Made by a program: the position numbers and the translations under genes. From Sporomusa ovata DSM 2662 (GTDB lineage Bacteria > Bacillota > Negativicutes > Sporomusales > Sporomusaceae), in the NCBI RefSeq assembly GCF_000445445.1, contig NZ_ASXP01000004.1, positions 682,001 to 746,000 on the forward strand: a stretch of 64,000 nucleotides of DNA, in the 5' to 3' direction. Below the pieces are notes generated by a model. That model did no database searches, was not told the origin of the DNA, and worked only from the letters and a program-made list of their open reading frames with translations. Numbering within the stretch: position 1 is the stretch's first letter; the number at the start of each line of letters is the position of its first letter. This document shows, piece after piece, positions 35,505 through 44,559 of the stretch.

Positions 35505-37466
35505 ATGTCTCAAGAAACAATCAACAAAGAAACAAAAGAATTCCAGGCTGAGACTAAGCAGCTGCTAGATCTAATGATTCACTCAATTTATACAAACCGG
35601 GAGATTTTTTTACGGGAGCTTATCTCAAACGCCTCAGATGCTATTGATAAAATTCGGTTTGAATCATTAACAAATCATGACTTGCTTGAAGGCACTGATG
35701 ATTTTGAAATTTTTATCCTGCCTGACGAAACGACCAATACCCTCACGATCTCTGACAATGGCATGGGTATGACCTATGCCGAAGTTGTGGAAAACATTGG
35801 AACAATTGCCAAATCCGGCACCAAAGCCTTTCTGGATAAAATAAAAACCGCCGGCTCAGCAGCTGATACTGAACTAATTGGTCAATTTGGCGTTGGTTTC
35901 TATTCGGCCTTTATGGTAGCAGAAAAAGTTACTTTACTTACCCGTGCTCCCGGTCAGTCTAAGGGCATTCGCTGGGAGTCAAACGGTGATGGCACTTATA
36001 CTATTGAAGAGTGTGCCAAAGATACTCGTGGTACAACCATTATCTTAACTCTTAAAGAGGAATATCGCTCTGCCGAACATGCTGAGGAAAACTTTCTTAA
36101 CTACTATCGCTTAGAGAACCTGATCAAAAAATATTCTGATTATATCCGCTACCCAATTAAGATGAATTATACTAAAGAGGAAAAACCACTGGATGCAGAC
36201 GGTAAAGTGATCGAAGACGCCCCGCCCACCAAGACAATTGAAGTTCGTACGCTCAACTCTATGGCCCCCCTCTGGACTAAAAATAAAAACGACATTACTC
36301 AAGAGGAGTACTATCAATTATACAAAAATCTCTTCCATGATTGGGAAAACCCCCTGGAAATTATTCACTCCAAAGTGGAAGGTGCTGTAGAATATACCAC
36401 TTTGCTGTTTCTTCCCTCTCATGCACCGTTTGACTTTTACCAGCGAGAGTCTACGACAGGCATCCGTTTATATTCAAAAAATGTCTTTATTATGGATAAT
36501 TGTCAAGACCTCCTGCCTGATTACCTGCGCTTTGTTCGCGGATTAGTCGATTCTCCCGACTTTTCCCTCAATATCTCCCGTGAACTTCTCCAGCAGAGTC
36601 AACAGTTGAAACGGGTTGGCAAAAATCTGGAGAAAAGCATACTAAAGACACTGGAAACCATGCTAACAAAAGACCGGCCTAAATACGAAAAATTTTGGCA
36701 TGAGTATGGCAAAGCCATCAAAACTGGCATCTATTCTGAGTTCCAGAGCCGGGACAAATTAAAGAATCTCCTGCTCTTTGCCACCTCGCACGCAACCGAT
36801 GAGTTGACTACGCTGGAAGACTACATCAAACGTATGCCGGAAACCCAAAAGGTTATCTACTACGCGACAGGCAAAGACCGCTCCGCAGTAGAACGCTTAC
36901 CACAAATGGAATTACTGCGCGAAAAGAACATTGAAGTGCTCTATCTTTTTGACCGGGTAGATGAATTTGCTATTGATGCTTTGCAAGAATATGAAAAGAA
37001 AAAGTTTCAGTCAGTCAGCCGCGGCAACCTCGAACTTGACGATATTGACTCCCCTGAAACAAAAAAAGAGATTGATGCACTGGCCAAAGAAAATGAGCCG
37101 CTGATTAAAGCCATCAAGGAACGCCTTAGTGGTAAAGTAGCTGATGTTAAAATCAGCAATCGTTTAAAATCCAGTGCCGTATGCCTGGTTAGTGATGATG
37201 GCGGCATTAGCCTGTCCATGGAACAAATTTTATCGGAAATGAACAAAAATATGTATAAAGCTAGCCGGATTCTTGAGATTAACCCCGATCATGAGATATT
37301 TGGTGTACTGAAGAATTTGTATCAGACAGCCCCTGATTCTGACTCATTTAACGATTATTGTGATTTACTGTATGGACAGGCATTACTCATGGAAGGGATT
37401 ACCCCGGATGATCCCATCAGTTTTGCTAATAAAGTGGCCAATCTAATGGCCCATAACCCACAATAG
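35505..37466 (+). CDS. htpG: Molecular chaperone HtpG (Hsp90)
   Basis: HtpG is the bacterial Hsp90, an ATP-driven dimeric chaperone of the cytoplasm. The 653 residues include the GHKL ATPase domain with NASDAIDKIRF (Asn and Asp of the nucleotide site), DNGMGMT, GTIAKSGTKAF and IGQFGVGFYSAFMVA. The middle domain carries SLNISRELLQQS. GGAGG lies at proper spacing before the ATG. It follows the ger operon but has its own CIRCE-controlled promoter region, so it is a separate unit. Confidence 0.97.
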   Translation: MSQETINKETKEFQAETKQLLDLMIHSIYTNREIFLRELISNASDAIDKIRFESLTNHDLLEGTDDFEIFILPDETTNTLTISDNGMGMTYAEVVENIGTIAKSGTKAFLDKIKTAGSAADTELIGQFGVGFYSAFMVAEKVTLLTRAPGQSKGIRWESNGDGTYTIEECAKDTRGTTIILTLKEEYRSAEHAEENFLNYYRLENLIKKYSDYIRYPIKMNYTKEEKPLDADGKVIEDAPPTKTIEVRTLNSMAPLWTKNKNDITQEEYYQLYKNLFHDWENPLEIIHSKVEGAVEYTTLLFLPSHAPFDFYQRESTTGIRLYSKNVFIMDNCQDLLPDYLRFVRGLVDSPDFSLNISRELLQQSQQLKRVGKNLEKSILKTLETMLTKDRPKYEKFWHEYGKAIKTGIYSEFQSRDKLKNLLLFATSHATDELTTLEDYIKRMPETQKVIYYATGKDRSAVERLPQMELLREKNIEVLYLFDRVDEFAIDALQEYEKKKFQSVSRGNLELDDIDSPETKKEIDALAKENEPLIKAIKERLSGKVADVKISNRLKSSAVCLVSDDGGISLSMEQILSEMNKNMYKASRILEINPDHEIFGVLKNLYQTAPDSDSFNDYCDLLYGQALLMEGITPDDPISFANKVANLMAHNPQ

Positions 37467-37470
37467 CACC

Positions 37471-37509
37471 AAGCGCCTGCCAGACTTATTCTGGGCGGCG
37501 CTTTTCTTC
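37471..37509 (+). terminator. Intrinsic terminator of htpG
   Basis: AAGCGCC and GGCGCTT arms close a hairpin with an internal CAG/CTG pair, followed by TTTTCTTCTCTTT. It lies just after the htpG stop at 37466. Confidence 0.82.
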
Positions 37510-37572
37510 TCTTTATATAAAAAACGATACTGCCTATTGCGTTTTTGCAAGCGGATGGCAGCATATTTTGTT

Positions 37573-37610
37573 AAACGTATGTTCGTAATTATTTCGAACA
37601 TACGTTTTTT
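37573..37610 (+). terminator. Second hairpin terminator between htpG and the porin gene
   Basis: AAACGTATGTTCG and CGAACATACGTTT arms with a nine-base loop end in TTTTTTATAT. No gene lies between this and the htpG terminator, so it may be a back-up. The following 180 bases, AT-rich, show no gene. Confidence 0.75.
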
Positions 37611-37798
37611 ATATGGTAATAACTTTATTCTTATTAAGTAGTATGCAGCCTGTTTGCAGTATACATAATTAATAATATAAAAGATTATTCCATTAATTAC
37701 ACAGGCTTTTTTATAAAAAAGCAGAATGTTTTATGTTAACTTTATAGAACTATCCTAGCATAAAGAAAAATTACTTATTACATGCTGAACCAGCAATA

Positions 37799-37895
37799 TA
37801 GAGTGATGGGGAACGCTCTTATGAGCAGGTCAGTACTGTTATAAGATAACCTGTACCTACCTAAGTCTACTAAGAGGAAACATGGAAACTCTTAT
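37799..37895 (+). promoter_or_regulatory. Structured leader of the porin gene with a repeated hairpin
   Basis: Three possible stem-loops precede the porin: AGAGTG/CGCTCT (37800-37819), CAGGT/ACCTG (37826-37853) and AAGAG/CTCTT (37872-37893). The first and third share the same 3' half, each ending in CTCTTATGA followed by a CA two bases later, with GGGGAACG or GGAAAC before it. The repeated form suggests a regulatory RNA or protein-binding leader. It does not match a riboswitch class I know. Confidence 0.5.
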
Positions 37896-37976
37896 GAACA
37901 CTGTCGGATAGAATATGGGTTATTAGTTACAAATCATTTGAAATTTTCCCCCGAAAAAATTTTAGGAGGAACAATT

Positions 37977-38837
37977 ATGAAAAAGAAATTATTAACTGCT
38001 GCCGTACTATCTGCCCTAACTCTATCCGCTGCTTCGGTTTTCGCTTCCCCTATTACGTTTTCCGGTGATGGCTACATTCAGTACAATAATACTACCCAAG
38101 CGCCCAGTGCCTTTAACTGGGATAACTGGAACGGCATTGACACCCGTTTTCGTCTGAACGTTGATGGTAATATTACTGATAACCTTCGTGCACATGTTCG
38201 CTTTGTACAAGAACAAGACGTTTCAACCGAATATGCATCAAATCAGGCCAGAATGGACATGGCCTATATCGCAGGCAAGTTTGATAATTTTGAAATCCAG
38301 GTCGGTAAAGATGATCTTTTCACAGGTAAAGGACTTTTAATTGATGACCATCAATTTACCGGTGTCAAAGCAAGCACCACTCTGGATGTATTAAAATTAA
38401 GCGGTTTCTACGGCAAAGATAATGACCTTACAAGAACTGGCACTTTAGATTTAAGTACCTCATTAAATGGCGTAAACCTTGGCGCTAACTATGTTTTATT
38501 TGATACTACCCATTACTATGGCGTAAATGCCGATACTAAAATTGGTGATGCCGTGCTGAATGCCGAATATGTTAAAAATTCCGTGACTTCTGCTGATGGC
38601 TATATGGCCGGCATAACTAAAGGTGCCTACACTGTTTCTTACCGTGATATCGAAGATGGTGCAGTACCAACTTTCCACACTACTAATCTTAACTATGATA
38701 ATTCCAAAGGCTTCAAAGTAAGTGCCAAATACGATGTAACTAAGAACTCCAGCATTACCCTTTACCAAGATTTTGCAAAAGATCAGGCTGGTGCTAAAAA
38801 ACATCGTACAAATGTTGAATACGACTTTAATTTCTAG
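37977..38837 (+). CDS. Outer-membrane porin-like beta-barrel protein
   Basis: A 286-residue protein with a signal peptide (MKKKLLTAAVLSALTLSAAS... cut near FASPI) and alternating strands ends in the aromatic C-terminus YDFNF, typical of BamA-assembled barrels. RFRLNVDGNITDNLRAHVRF and TNVEYDFNF resemble porin strands of diderm bacteria. It lacks the N-terminal SLH domain often found in Negativicutes porins. The ATG at 37977 has AGGAGG upstream. It is a single-gene unit between a structured leader and a terminator. The solute passed cannot be predicted. Confidence 0.82.
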   Translation: MKKKLLTAAVLSALTLSAASVFASPITFSGDGYIQYNNTTQAPSAFNWDNWNGIDTRFRLNVDGNITDNLRAHVRFVQEQDVSTEYASNQARMDMAYIAGKFDNFEIQVGKDDLFTGKGLLIDDHQFTGVKASTTLDVLKLSGFYGKDNDLTRTGTLDLSTSLNGVNLGANYVLFDTTHYYGVNADTKIGDAVLNAEYVKNSVTSADGYMAGITKGAYTVSYRDIEDGAVPTFHTTNLNYDNSKGFKVSAKYDVTKNSSITLYQDFAKDQAGAKKHRTNVEYDFNF

Positions 38838-38857
38838 CTCAAAGTAACGTAATTTCC

Positions 38858-38886
38858 GGCAGTCTCTCGCAGACTGCCTTTTTTTT
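38858..38886 (+). terminator. Intrinsic terminator of the porin gene
   Basis: GGCAGTCT, a CTCGC loop and AGACTGCC are followed by eight T. It lies 20 bases after the porin stop. Confidence 0.92.
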
Positions 38887-38893
38887 ATAAGAT

Positions 38894-39036
38894 AAGAAAG
38901 TATAAGTTTTTTGAACCGCAGAGACGCAGAGTACGCAGAGTACGCAGAGGGAATGTTCTCGATATACATCTCCCCTCTGCGCTCTCTGTGTGTTCTGCGG
39001 TTAGAGCCGTATCCTCAAGGGCGCGATAGCGCTTTT
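38894..39036 (-). repeat. Palindromic intergenic repeat, copy B (inverted relative to copy A)
   Basis: The reverse complement of this stretch matches 12257-12390 nearly base for base, from AAAAAGCGCT to TATACTTTCTT. The main difference is one extra nine-base unit (GTACTCTGC) in the right arm and a few substitutions. It follows the porin terminator directly. The 110 bases from here to the next gene hold nothing else recognised. Confidence 0.9.
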
Positions 39037-39150
39037 TTAATTTTCATAAGCATTAATTTCCCTGGACTGCAAAATCTCTTAGTATACTTCAAACATAGTT
39101 GTGAGAATCTATATTCAATTACAAAAAATATAGTAAATGAGGTGCTATGC

Positions 39151-39273
39151 ATGACTTCTGAAAAAAATCAAGAGAAAGACAAAAATACGAAACCCGCTAA
39201 CCAGCCTACACAACAAGAAGAAGAGGCAACGCAAGCAGTAGAAATCCAGAACATACTTAGTAGTTTGCCATAA
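39151..39273 (+). CDS. 40-residue charged peptide heading the B12-mutase cluster
   Basis: The ATG at 39151 has GAGGTG seven bases upstream, so translation is likely. The peptide is rich in Lys, Glu, Gln and Thr, with no hydrophobic segment, and ends in IQNILSSLP. A longer frame running back into the palindromic repeat is an artefact. Family unknown. It is 14 bases before the next gene and in the same direction as the whole cluster. It could be a small structural subunit or simply a leader peptide. Confidence 0.55.
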   Translation: MTSEKNQEKDKNTKPANQPTQQEEEATQAVEIQNILSSLP

Positions 39274-39287
39274 GGGGAGGAACTATA

Positions 39288-39710
39288 GTGAATGATCCCT
39301 ATGCCCGAAATATGTTTGGTAAATTTAACCCCTATTTTGCCAAACGACAAACAACAGGAAATTTGGCAGTAGTACTTGACGGTACTTTCGACGATCGGGG
39401 TTTAGAGCTAATCTCCCCTTCGTCACGAGCTGTTAAAGCATCAGAAATTCATGAACTCATTCTCTCTGATGAACAAACCGGACCAGGACAAAGGGTGAAT
39501 CGCATTGCTTATGTCGGTTTTGTCGAAATAAACCGTGGCGGTGTAATTGTCGTTGGCGATTCGGTGAGTGCAGGTGATACCGTTATCGGTACAATTGCCG
39601 GTTTTGACGAAACACATATGCCAAACCATCTAAATATAGTTTTGGCTGGCAATAGAAAAAGCGGTCGGGAACTACAACTTTCTGTGGAAAACACGATCAC
39701 GATAGGATAA
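39288..39710 (+). CDS. Protein of unknown function in the B12-mutase cluster (140 residues)
   Basis: The start is GTG at 39288 behind GGGGAGG. The sequence has a compact beta-rich look: GNLAVVLDGTFDDRGLELIS, then VNRIAYVGFVEINRGGVIVVGD, VSAGDTVIGTIAGFDETHMPNHLN and a final LSVENTITI. It may belong to one of the unnamed domain families (DUF6917 is a possibility, not verified). No catalytic motif, signal peptide or membrane segment is seen. It lies between the 40-residue peptide and ridA, all tightly spaced. Confidence 0.75.
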   Translation: MNDPYARNMFGKFNPYFAKRQTTGNLAVVLDGTFDDRGLELISPSSRAVKASEIHELILSDEQTGPGQRVNRIAYVGFVEINRGGVIVVGDSVSAGDTVIGTIAGFDETHMPNHLNIVLAGNRKSGRELQLSVENTITIG

Positions 39711-39725
39711 TAAGGAGGAATCATT

Positions 39726-40187
39726 TTGAGTTTTGAGGCCAAAGTAAAAGAGCTGGGCTTAACCGTTCCAGAAGTAGCTAAACCTGTAGCAGCCTATGTT
39801 CCTTCGATTAAGGTTGGGGATTATGTATATACTTCCGGTCAAATTCCTTTTGTTGAAGGTAAGCTGGCGTATGCCGGTAAAATCGGCAAAGACCTTTCGC
39901 TAGAACAAGGCTATGAAGCAGCCAAAGTTTGCGCTTTAAACTGTCTGGCTGCAACAAAAAGTGTAATTGGCAGCTTAGATAACATTGAGCAGATAATAAA
40001 AGTCGTAGGTTTTGTAAACAGCGCACCTGGCTTTGTCGATCAACCAAAAGTAATAAACGGCGCATCTGAGTTAATCGGAACTGTTTTTGGCAAACAGGGC
40101 GAACACACTCGTTCAGCCGTTGGTGTACCGGAACTACCGATTAATGCTGCTGTTGAAGTGGAAATGATTATTAAGGTAAAGTCATAA
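39726..40187 (+). CDS. RidA/YjgF-family enamine/imine deaminase
   Basis: RidA proteins hydrolyse reactive enamines and imines, such as 2-aminoacrylate released by PLP enzymes. The 153-residue protein has PSIKVGDYVYTSGQIPFVEG, GAKVCALNCLAA-like and the signature RSAVGVPELPINAAVEVEMI, with the conserved Arg and Glu. The start is TTG at 39726 with AAGGAGG upstream. Its place directly before a PLP-enzyme gene suggests it clears an unstable product of that enzyme. Confidence 0.93.
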   Translation: MSFEAKVKELGLTVPEVAKPVAAYVPSIKVGDYVYTSGQIPFVEGKLAYAGKIGKDLSLEQGYEAAKVCALNCLAATKSVIGSLDNIEQIIKVVGFVNSAPGFVDQPKVINGASELIGTVFGKQGEHTRSAVGVPELPINAAVEVEMIIKVKS

Positions 40188-40260
40188 TATAACAACTATG
40201 CACATTATTTTGACAGCTAAATGCGATTAAATAGAAATTGGAATATGGAGGAATTTCAGC

Positions 40261-41721
40261 ATGGCTTTTAAATATAAATTTCAAATGTACAAACACCTTC
40301 AGGCAAATATCGCCAACATTTATGCAGATGCCCGCAAGGCGGCTGAGGAACTAAATATTCCTGCAGATATCCGTGGTAAATTTGGTATGACAGGTGGTAT
40401 TTCAGGTTGTCCGGCACCGCTTCGTGACGATATCATGCACGCTGGAGAAGAAGCAGGTAAAAAAGTAATTCCTTTAGCTGGCATGGTTGACCAAATTCGC
40501 GAATTGGTTAAAGATATTTACGGCGACGAATACGACGCTGCTCCGACTAGCACCTGCGAAGCCGGTCTGTGGGTAGCCTTTGATTCCTTGTTCACTCCTC
40601 CCAATTTAGGTCGCGGTGACAACTATCGTGCCCGTTATTTTGCTCCGCTTGAGAAACATTTTCATCATCAAGGCGGCTATGGTCGGCCGTTTCCCGGACG
40701 GTATAAAGATATTATTGCCGACCGCGGAACCACTCCGGGTGAACTTGGTTTCTATGGTAAACGTCAAAACAATTTAGATACCGTTATTATTCCATTGGCT
40801 GGTGCCAAATATGATGTTCATGGTATCAAATATCATCCTTGTCCTTTATTAACTACTGTTGATGCAAAGCAAGTGTATGAAGATATGAAAAAATTCGCTC
40901 AGATTCATGCCAGCATGTTTACCGGTATCACATCACTAGGTTATGAAACCCCAGGCTACGGCTACGGCGAAAAAGACGCCGACGGCACTCCGGTACTGCA
41001 AAAAATGTATGCCAAACTGGCTAATGAATATGGGGTTCCTTATGTTATTGACAACGCCTGGGGGGTACCGGGCATTGGCCACAATATTCGCAAATCCGGT
41101 GCTGATGTCATCATTTACAGCATGGATAAAGCTAGTGGTGCTGCAACAAGCGGTCTGATTATCGGTAAAGAGGATATTATGGTTCCCATTCGTCGTGCGA
41201 TGGGTCTGCATGGGGATAGATGGGGTACCGGTTCATCCTACGGTAAAGCTGCCTACGTAACATTTGATCCTGGCAAAGAAGCTCTTGCAACGCAAATTCA
41301 AGCCTTAAAAGTTCTGCGCGATAACCCCGAAGTATATACCAAATCAGTGGATGATCTCTATGATGTAGTTGTCGAAGAATTTGCCAATATCCATCCCAAA
41401 TTAAAGGCGGGCATCATCATTAGCAAGTCATATAATTCCCGTGCAGTTGAGGTTAACTACGAGGGAACTTGGGGTAAAGGTGAAATGGGTCTCCCCATCT
41501 TCTCCATTGAAGATATGTATTCCGGTACTAACCTGCTGCAATCCGGAATGGCTCAAATGGGTGTAATTCCGACAGTTGCTTATGATGGAAATATCTATAT
41601 TTCCCCTGACCTTGCTACTACCGACAGCAAAGGAAATCTTTTGAAAGATGTTATGCGGTATGGTGTTAAGGCCCAAATTATGTTGATGGAAATAATCGCC
41701 AAATATGCAGAGATCCTCTAA
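40261..41721 (+). CDS. Fold-type I PLP-dependent enzyme of unassigned specificity
   Basis: The 486-residue protein has the aminotransferase-superfamily layout. The Asp that contacts the pyridine nitrogen is at 264 (YVIDNAWG), and the PLP lysine is at 290 (IIYSMDKASGA), followed by SGLIIGKEDI. The lysine context recalls SelA or Cys-desulfurase-like enzymes more than classical transaminases. An N-terminal part with GMTGGISGCPAPLRDDIM and YGRPFPGRYKD is unfamiliar. It could be a lyase, decarboxylase or aminotransferase. RidA upstream hints at an enamine product. GGAGG precedes the ATG. Confidence 0.82.
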   Translation: MAFKYKFQMYKHLQANIANIYADARKAAEELNIPADIRGKFGMTGGISGCPAPLRDDIMHAGEEAGKKVIPLAGMVDQIRELVKDIYGDEYDAAPTSTCEAGLWVAFDSLFTPPNLGRGDNYRARYFAPLEKHFHHQGGYGRPFPGRYKDIIADRGTTPGELGFYGKRQNNLDTVIIPLAGAKYDVHGIKYHPCPLLTTVDAKQVYEDMKKFAQIHASMFTGITSLGYETPGYGYGEKDADGTPVLQKMYAKLANEYGVPYVIDNAWGVPGIGHNIRKSGADVIIYSMDKASGAATSGLIIGKEDIMVPIRRAMGLHGDRWGTGSSYGKAAYVTFDPGKEALATQIQALKVLRDNPEVYTKSVDDLYDVVVEEFANIHPKLKAGIIISKSYNSRAVEVNYEGTWGKGEMGLPIFSIEDMYSGTNLLQSGMAQMGVIPTVAYDGNIYISPDLATTDSKGNLLKDVMRYGVKAQIMLMEIIAKYAEIL

Positions 41722-41804
41722 GCACTAGCTGCAAAGAAAATGACGGAGGCATTGGGGACAACCTTGATGCCTTCTTTCTGTAAAAAACTCATAAGGAGGA
41801 TATC

Positions 41805-43106
41805 ATGGCAAAAAAAGTAGTTGTTGTGGGTGGCGGCTGGGCAGGCACTGCTGCCGCATTAGCAGCCAAAAAAGCTGGTTGTGAAGTAGAACTGTTTGAG
41901 CGGACAGACATGCTATTAGGTACCGGTCTAGTTGGCGGCATCATGCGCAATAACGGGCGATTCACGGTTACTGAAGAAATGATTGCTATGGGCGGCGGTG
42001 ACCTGTTTGAAATTACCGATGCCAATTCGCGTCATAAGAATATTGAGTTTCCCGGACACAAGCATGCTAATTTATACGATGTGTCAACAATTGAACCTGC
42101 TGTTCGCAAAGCACTTTTAGATGCAGACATAAGAATTAATCTTAAATCCCGGGTCAAAGACATTGTTACGGAAAATGGGAAAATAGTCCGTGTAATCGCT
42201 GATATATTCCAGGAAAACCAAAGCATTGAAGCTGCCGGTGATTCCTTTGTCGATGTTTCCGGTACAGCCGGACCTCAATCTAATTGCAGCAAGTATGGTA
42301 ATGGTTGTGCAATGTGTATTTACCGCTGTCCAACCTTCGGACCGCGCTTCAGTATTGCCGCTAAAGCCGGTATAAAAGAGATGATTGGTGAAAAAGCTGA
42401 CGGTACTTTGGGAGCAATGAGCGGCTCCTGTAAATTACACAAAGATTCTTTAGCACCCGAAATTAGAGATACCTTAGATCGCACCGGCGTCTGTGTAATT
42501 CCCGTCCCTCCCCATCTGCAAAAAAGTATTTCCTCTCTTGGACAAAAAGCTTGCCAACAATATGCACTTAAAGAATTTGCTGAAAATATCGTTCTATTAG
42601 ACACTGGACATGCTAAATTAATGACTGCCTATTATCCGCTTGACGTACTCCGTCAAATCCCCGGTTGTGAAAATGCACGATTTGAAGATCCTTATGCCGG
42701 TGGTATAGGCAACTCTATGCGTTATTTTGGAATGTTACCCCGTGACAATGCTTTGAAAGTAGAAGCACTAGAAAACGTCTTTTGTGGCGGCGAAAAGGCT
42801 GGTTTGTTAGTAGGACATACCGAGGCAATTATAACAGGAACTTTAGCCGGCCATAATGCGGCCAGACACGCACTAGGCCGGGAGAACATTGAAATTCCAA
42901 CAACGTTAGCCTGCGGCGAAGGTATCGCTCATGTTAAGGAACAGATGCATACGAAAGAAGGCTTAACAAAAAAATATACCTTCTCCGGGTCGGTATTGTT
43001 TGAGCATATAAAAAATAAAAATCTCTACATTACCGACATTGACAAAATCAAAGAAAATGTCCAGCAGGCTGATATGACCGGCATTTTTGCCCAATCACTA
43101 ACGTAA
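41805..43106 (+). CDS. FAD-dependent oxidoreductase with a four-cysteine motif
   Basis: The 433-residue flavoprotein begins with the dinucleotide-binding motif VVVVGGGWAGTAAA (residues 5-18) and has a second FAD contact region near 335 (FCGGEKAGLLVGHTEA). Between them lies Cys161-x6-Cys168-x2-Cys171-x3-Cys175 (around GNGCAMCIYRC), which could hold an iron-sulfur cluster or a redox pair. The overall form is like the FAD_oxidored/GidA group. The substrate is unknown. It lies between the PLP enzyme and the P-loop NTPase in the same operon-like run, with AAGGAGG before the ATG. Confidence 0.84.
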   Translation: MAKKVVVVGGGWAGTAAALAAKKAGCEVELFERTDMLLGTGLVGGIMRNNGRFTVTEEMIAMGGGDLFEITDANSRHKNIEFPGHKHANLYDVSTIEPAVRKALLDADIRINLKSRVKDIVTENGKIVRVIADIFQENQSIEAAGDSFVDVSGTAGPQSNCSKYGNGCAMCIYRCPTFGPRFSIAAKAGIKEMIGEKADGTLGAMSGSCKLHKDSLAPEIRDTLDRTGVCVIPVPPHLQKSISSLGQKACQQYALKEFAENIVLLDTGHAKLMTAYYPLDVLRQIPGCENARFEDPYAGGIGNSMRYFGMLPRDNALKVEALENVFCGGEKAGLLVGHTEAIITGTLAGHNAARHALGRENIEIPTTLACGEGIAHVKEQMHTKEGLTKKYTFSGSVLFEHIKNKNLYITDIDKIKENVQQADMTGIFAQSLT

Positions 43107-43178
43107 TACCCGTCAAAGTAGTACTAACGCCTTTTGAATTAATATAGTATTTCCCTTGTGGCAGGGAGATGATAAGTA

Positions 43179-44294
43179 TTGTTTGAGGTGGTTATAGGTA
43201 TTGCCGGCACAGCAAAAAACACAGGAAAAACGACGACCAGTGCAGCAATTCTTGATGAACTAAGGTATCGCGACATTCCTATTTTCTTAACCAGTATTGG
43301 TTATGATGGTGAAAACCTAGACAATATTACCGGCCTTCCCAAACCAAAATTAAAAGTAATGAACAAAGATATCATTGCTACTGCAGAAAAATGTGTAGCA
43401 ACCAGCACCGCTCAATTAAAGATACTTGATATAACGAATATCCATACACCACTAGGAAAAGTAGTAATCACACAAGTACTTTCGCCGGGACTGATAGTTA
43501 CAGCCGGTCCCAACAAAAGCACTGAAGTACGCTTACTCCGGGATTTGCTGCACCAAATCGGTCCGGGTGTAACTATTTTTGATGGTGCACTCAACCGTAT
43601 TGCACCAATGGCCGAAACAGATGGTATCATCCTGACTACAGGTGCAGCCCGTACAACTAATATTCCAGTTCTATCACTAGAAACGGAAATGTTGTGGCGC
43701 TTATCCAATCTGCCATATGCCGGACAGATCTCTAAACTAGCTGAAAAAAAAGTGACTTGTGTCACTTTACTTAATTCAAATCTACAAGAAATAGCCAGTA
43801 GTCAGCACCCTTCCCTCTTGACTGTACAGGAAGCAGCGCGATTATTTCAAGGCTTTGACGATAGCGAGGGCCACCTGATTATTCCAGGAGTCACCACCGA
43901 GAAAGTACTGCAAACTCTTTATGAATTTTTTATCAATAGTGAACAGCGACTGTTCTTAACTTTTGCCGATCCGATTAAACTCCTTACTGCTGACAATCTG
44001 GTAACCTTTTACCAAAAATTAGACAAGCTCTATGAAGCCGGTGTTTTTGCTGTCGTACTGCGCCGGGTACCCTTGTTCGCCGTAACGGTAAATCCTTTTT
44101 ACCCTGAATACCGTTTTGAATCAAAAACTTATGTTCCCAATCATATTGATTTTCACACTCTAGAAGTATCGGTAAGACGAAAAATTGCAATTCCTGTATA
44201 CAATGTCGCCCGGCATGGAGCCAAGCACCTTGTAGATATCATCCTGACCCATGCCCACCGTTGGGAAGCTCCCGAAACGGTATATTTTGAGTAA
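43179..44294 (+). CDS. P-loop NTPase, possible activator/chaperone of the B12 mutase
   Basis: A P-loop (GIAGTAKNTGKTT, residues 7-19) opens this 371-residue soluble protein. FLTSIGYDGENLDNITGLPKP and ILTTGAARTTNIPVL follow. The rest is unassigned. Coenzyme-B12 mutases and aminomutases usually travel with an ATPase or GTPase that swaps damaged cofactor, and this protein holds that position, so a reactivase role is suggested. It is not of the MutL/GlmL (actin-like) type. The start at 43179 is TTG after GGGAG. Function is inferred from context only. Confidence 0.72.
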   Translation: MFEVVIGIAGTAKNTGKTTTSAAILDELRYRDIPIFLTSIGYDGENLDNITGLPKPKLKVMNKDIIATAEKCVATSTAQLKILDITNIHTPLGKVVITQVLSPGLIVTAGPNKSTEVRLLRDLLHQIGPGVTIFDGALNRIAPMAETDGIILTTGAARTTNIPVLSLETEMLWRLSNLPYAGQISKLAEKKVTCVTLLNSNLQEIASSQHPSLLTVQEAARLFQGFDDSEGHLIIPGVTTEKVLQTLYEFFINSEQRLFLTFADPIKLLTADNLVTFYQKLDKLYEAGVFAVVLRRVPLFAVTVNPFYPEYRFESKTYVPNHIDFHTLEVSVRRKIAIPVYNVARHGAKHLVDIILTHAHRWEAPETVYFE

Positions 44295-44310
44295 CGAGGT
44301 GAACTGGCAT

Positions 44311-44559
44311 ATGACCAATCCGCAACATCAGATTATGGACGCACTTGATGTAGAAACCTTCTTTGTGTGTGATAATGAACAACAGGGTCGCCATCTTATG
44401 CTAAGTATGCTAAAAAACTGGGGCTTTACTGATGTAGACATTGTATTTGCCCAACATATCGGTCCTGGCACGCGAATCCGGGGTCGTGCCTATGCTTACC
44501 GCCCGTCAGATAAATATACCTGGCTGCTAAGAGAAGCTGTAAAGGGGGAACAAGCTTGA
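44311..44559 (+). CDS. Small protein of unknown function (82 residues) in the B12-mutase cluster
   Basis: An ATG at 44311 with GAGGTGAAC upstream opens an 82-residue soluble protein: DALDVETFFVCDNEQQGRH, then WGFTDVDIVFAQHIGPGTRI and RGRAYAYRPSDKYTW. It follows the P-loop gene by 16 bases and overlaps the next start by 4 (TTGA), so it is translationally coupled to the cobalamin-binding protein. It could be a small subunit of the mutase, but it shows no resemblance to the ornithine aminomutase small subunit OraS. Confidence 0.72.
   Translation: MTNPQHQIMDALDVETFFVCDNEQQGRHLMLSMLKNWGFTDVDIVFAQHIGPGTRIRGRAYAYRPSDKYTWLLREAVKGEQA

Noticed and set aside
38911..39150. N-terminal extension of the 40-residue peptide (NRRDAEYAEYAE...)
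   Set aside because: It is translation of the palindromic repeat. The true start has a good ribosome site at 39151.
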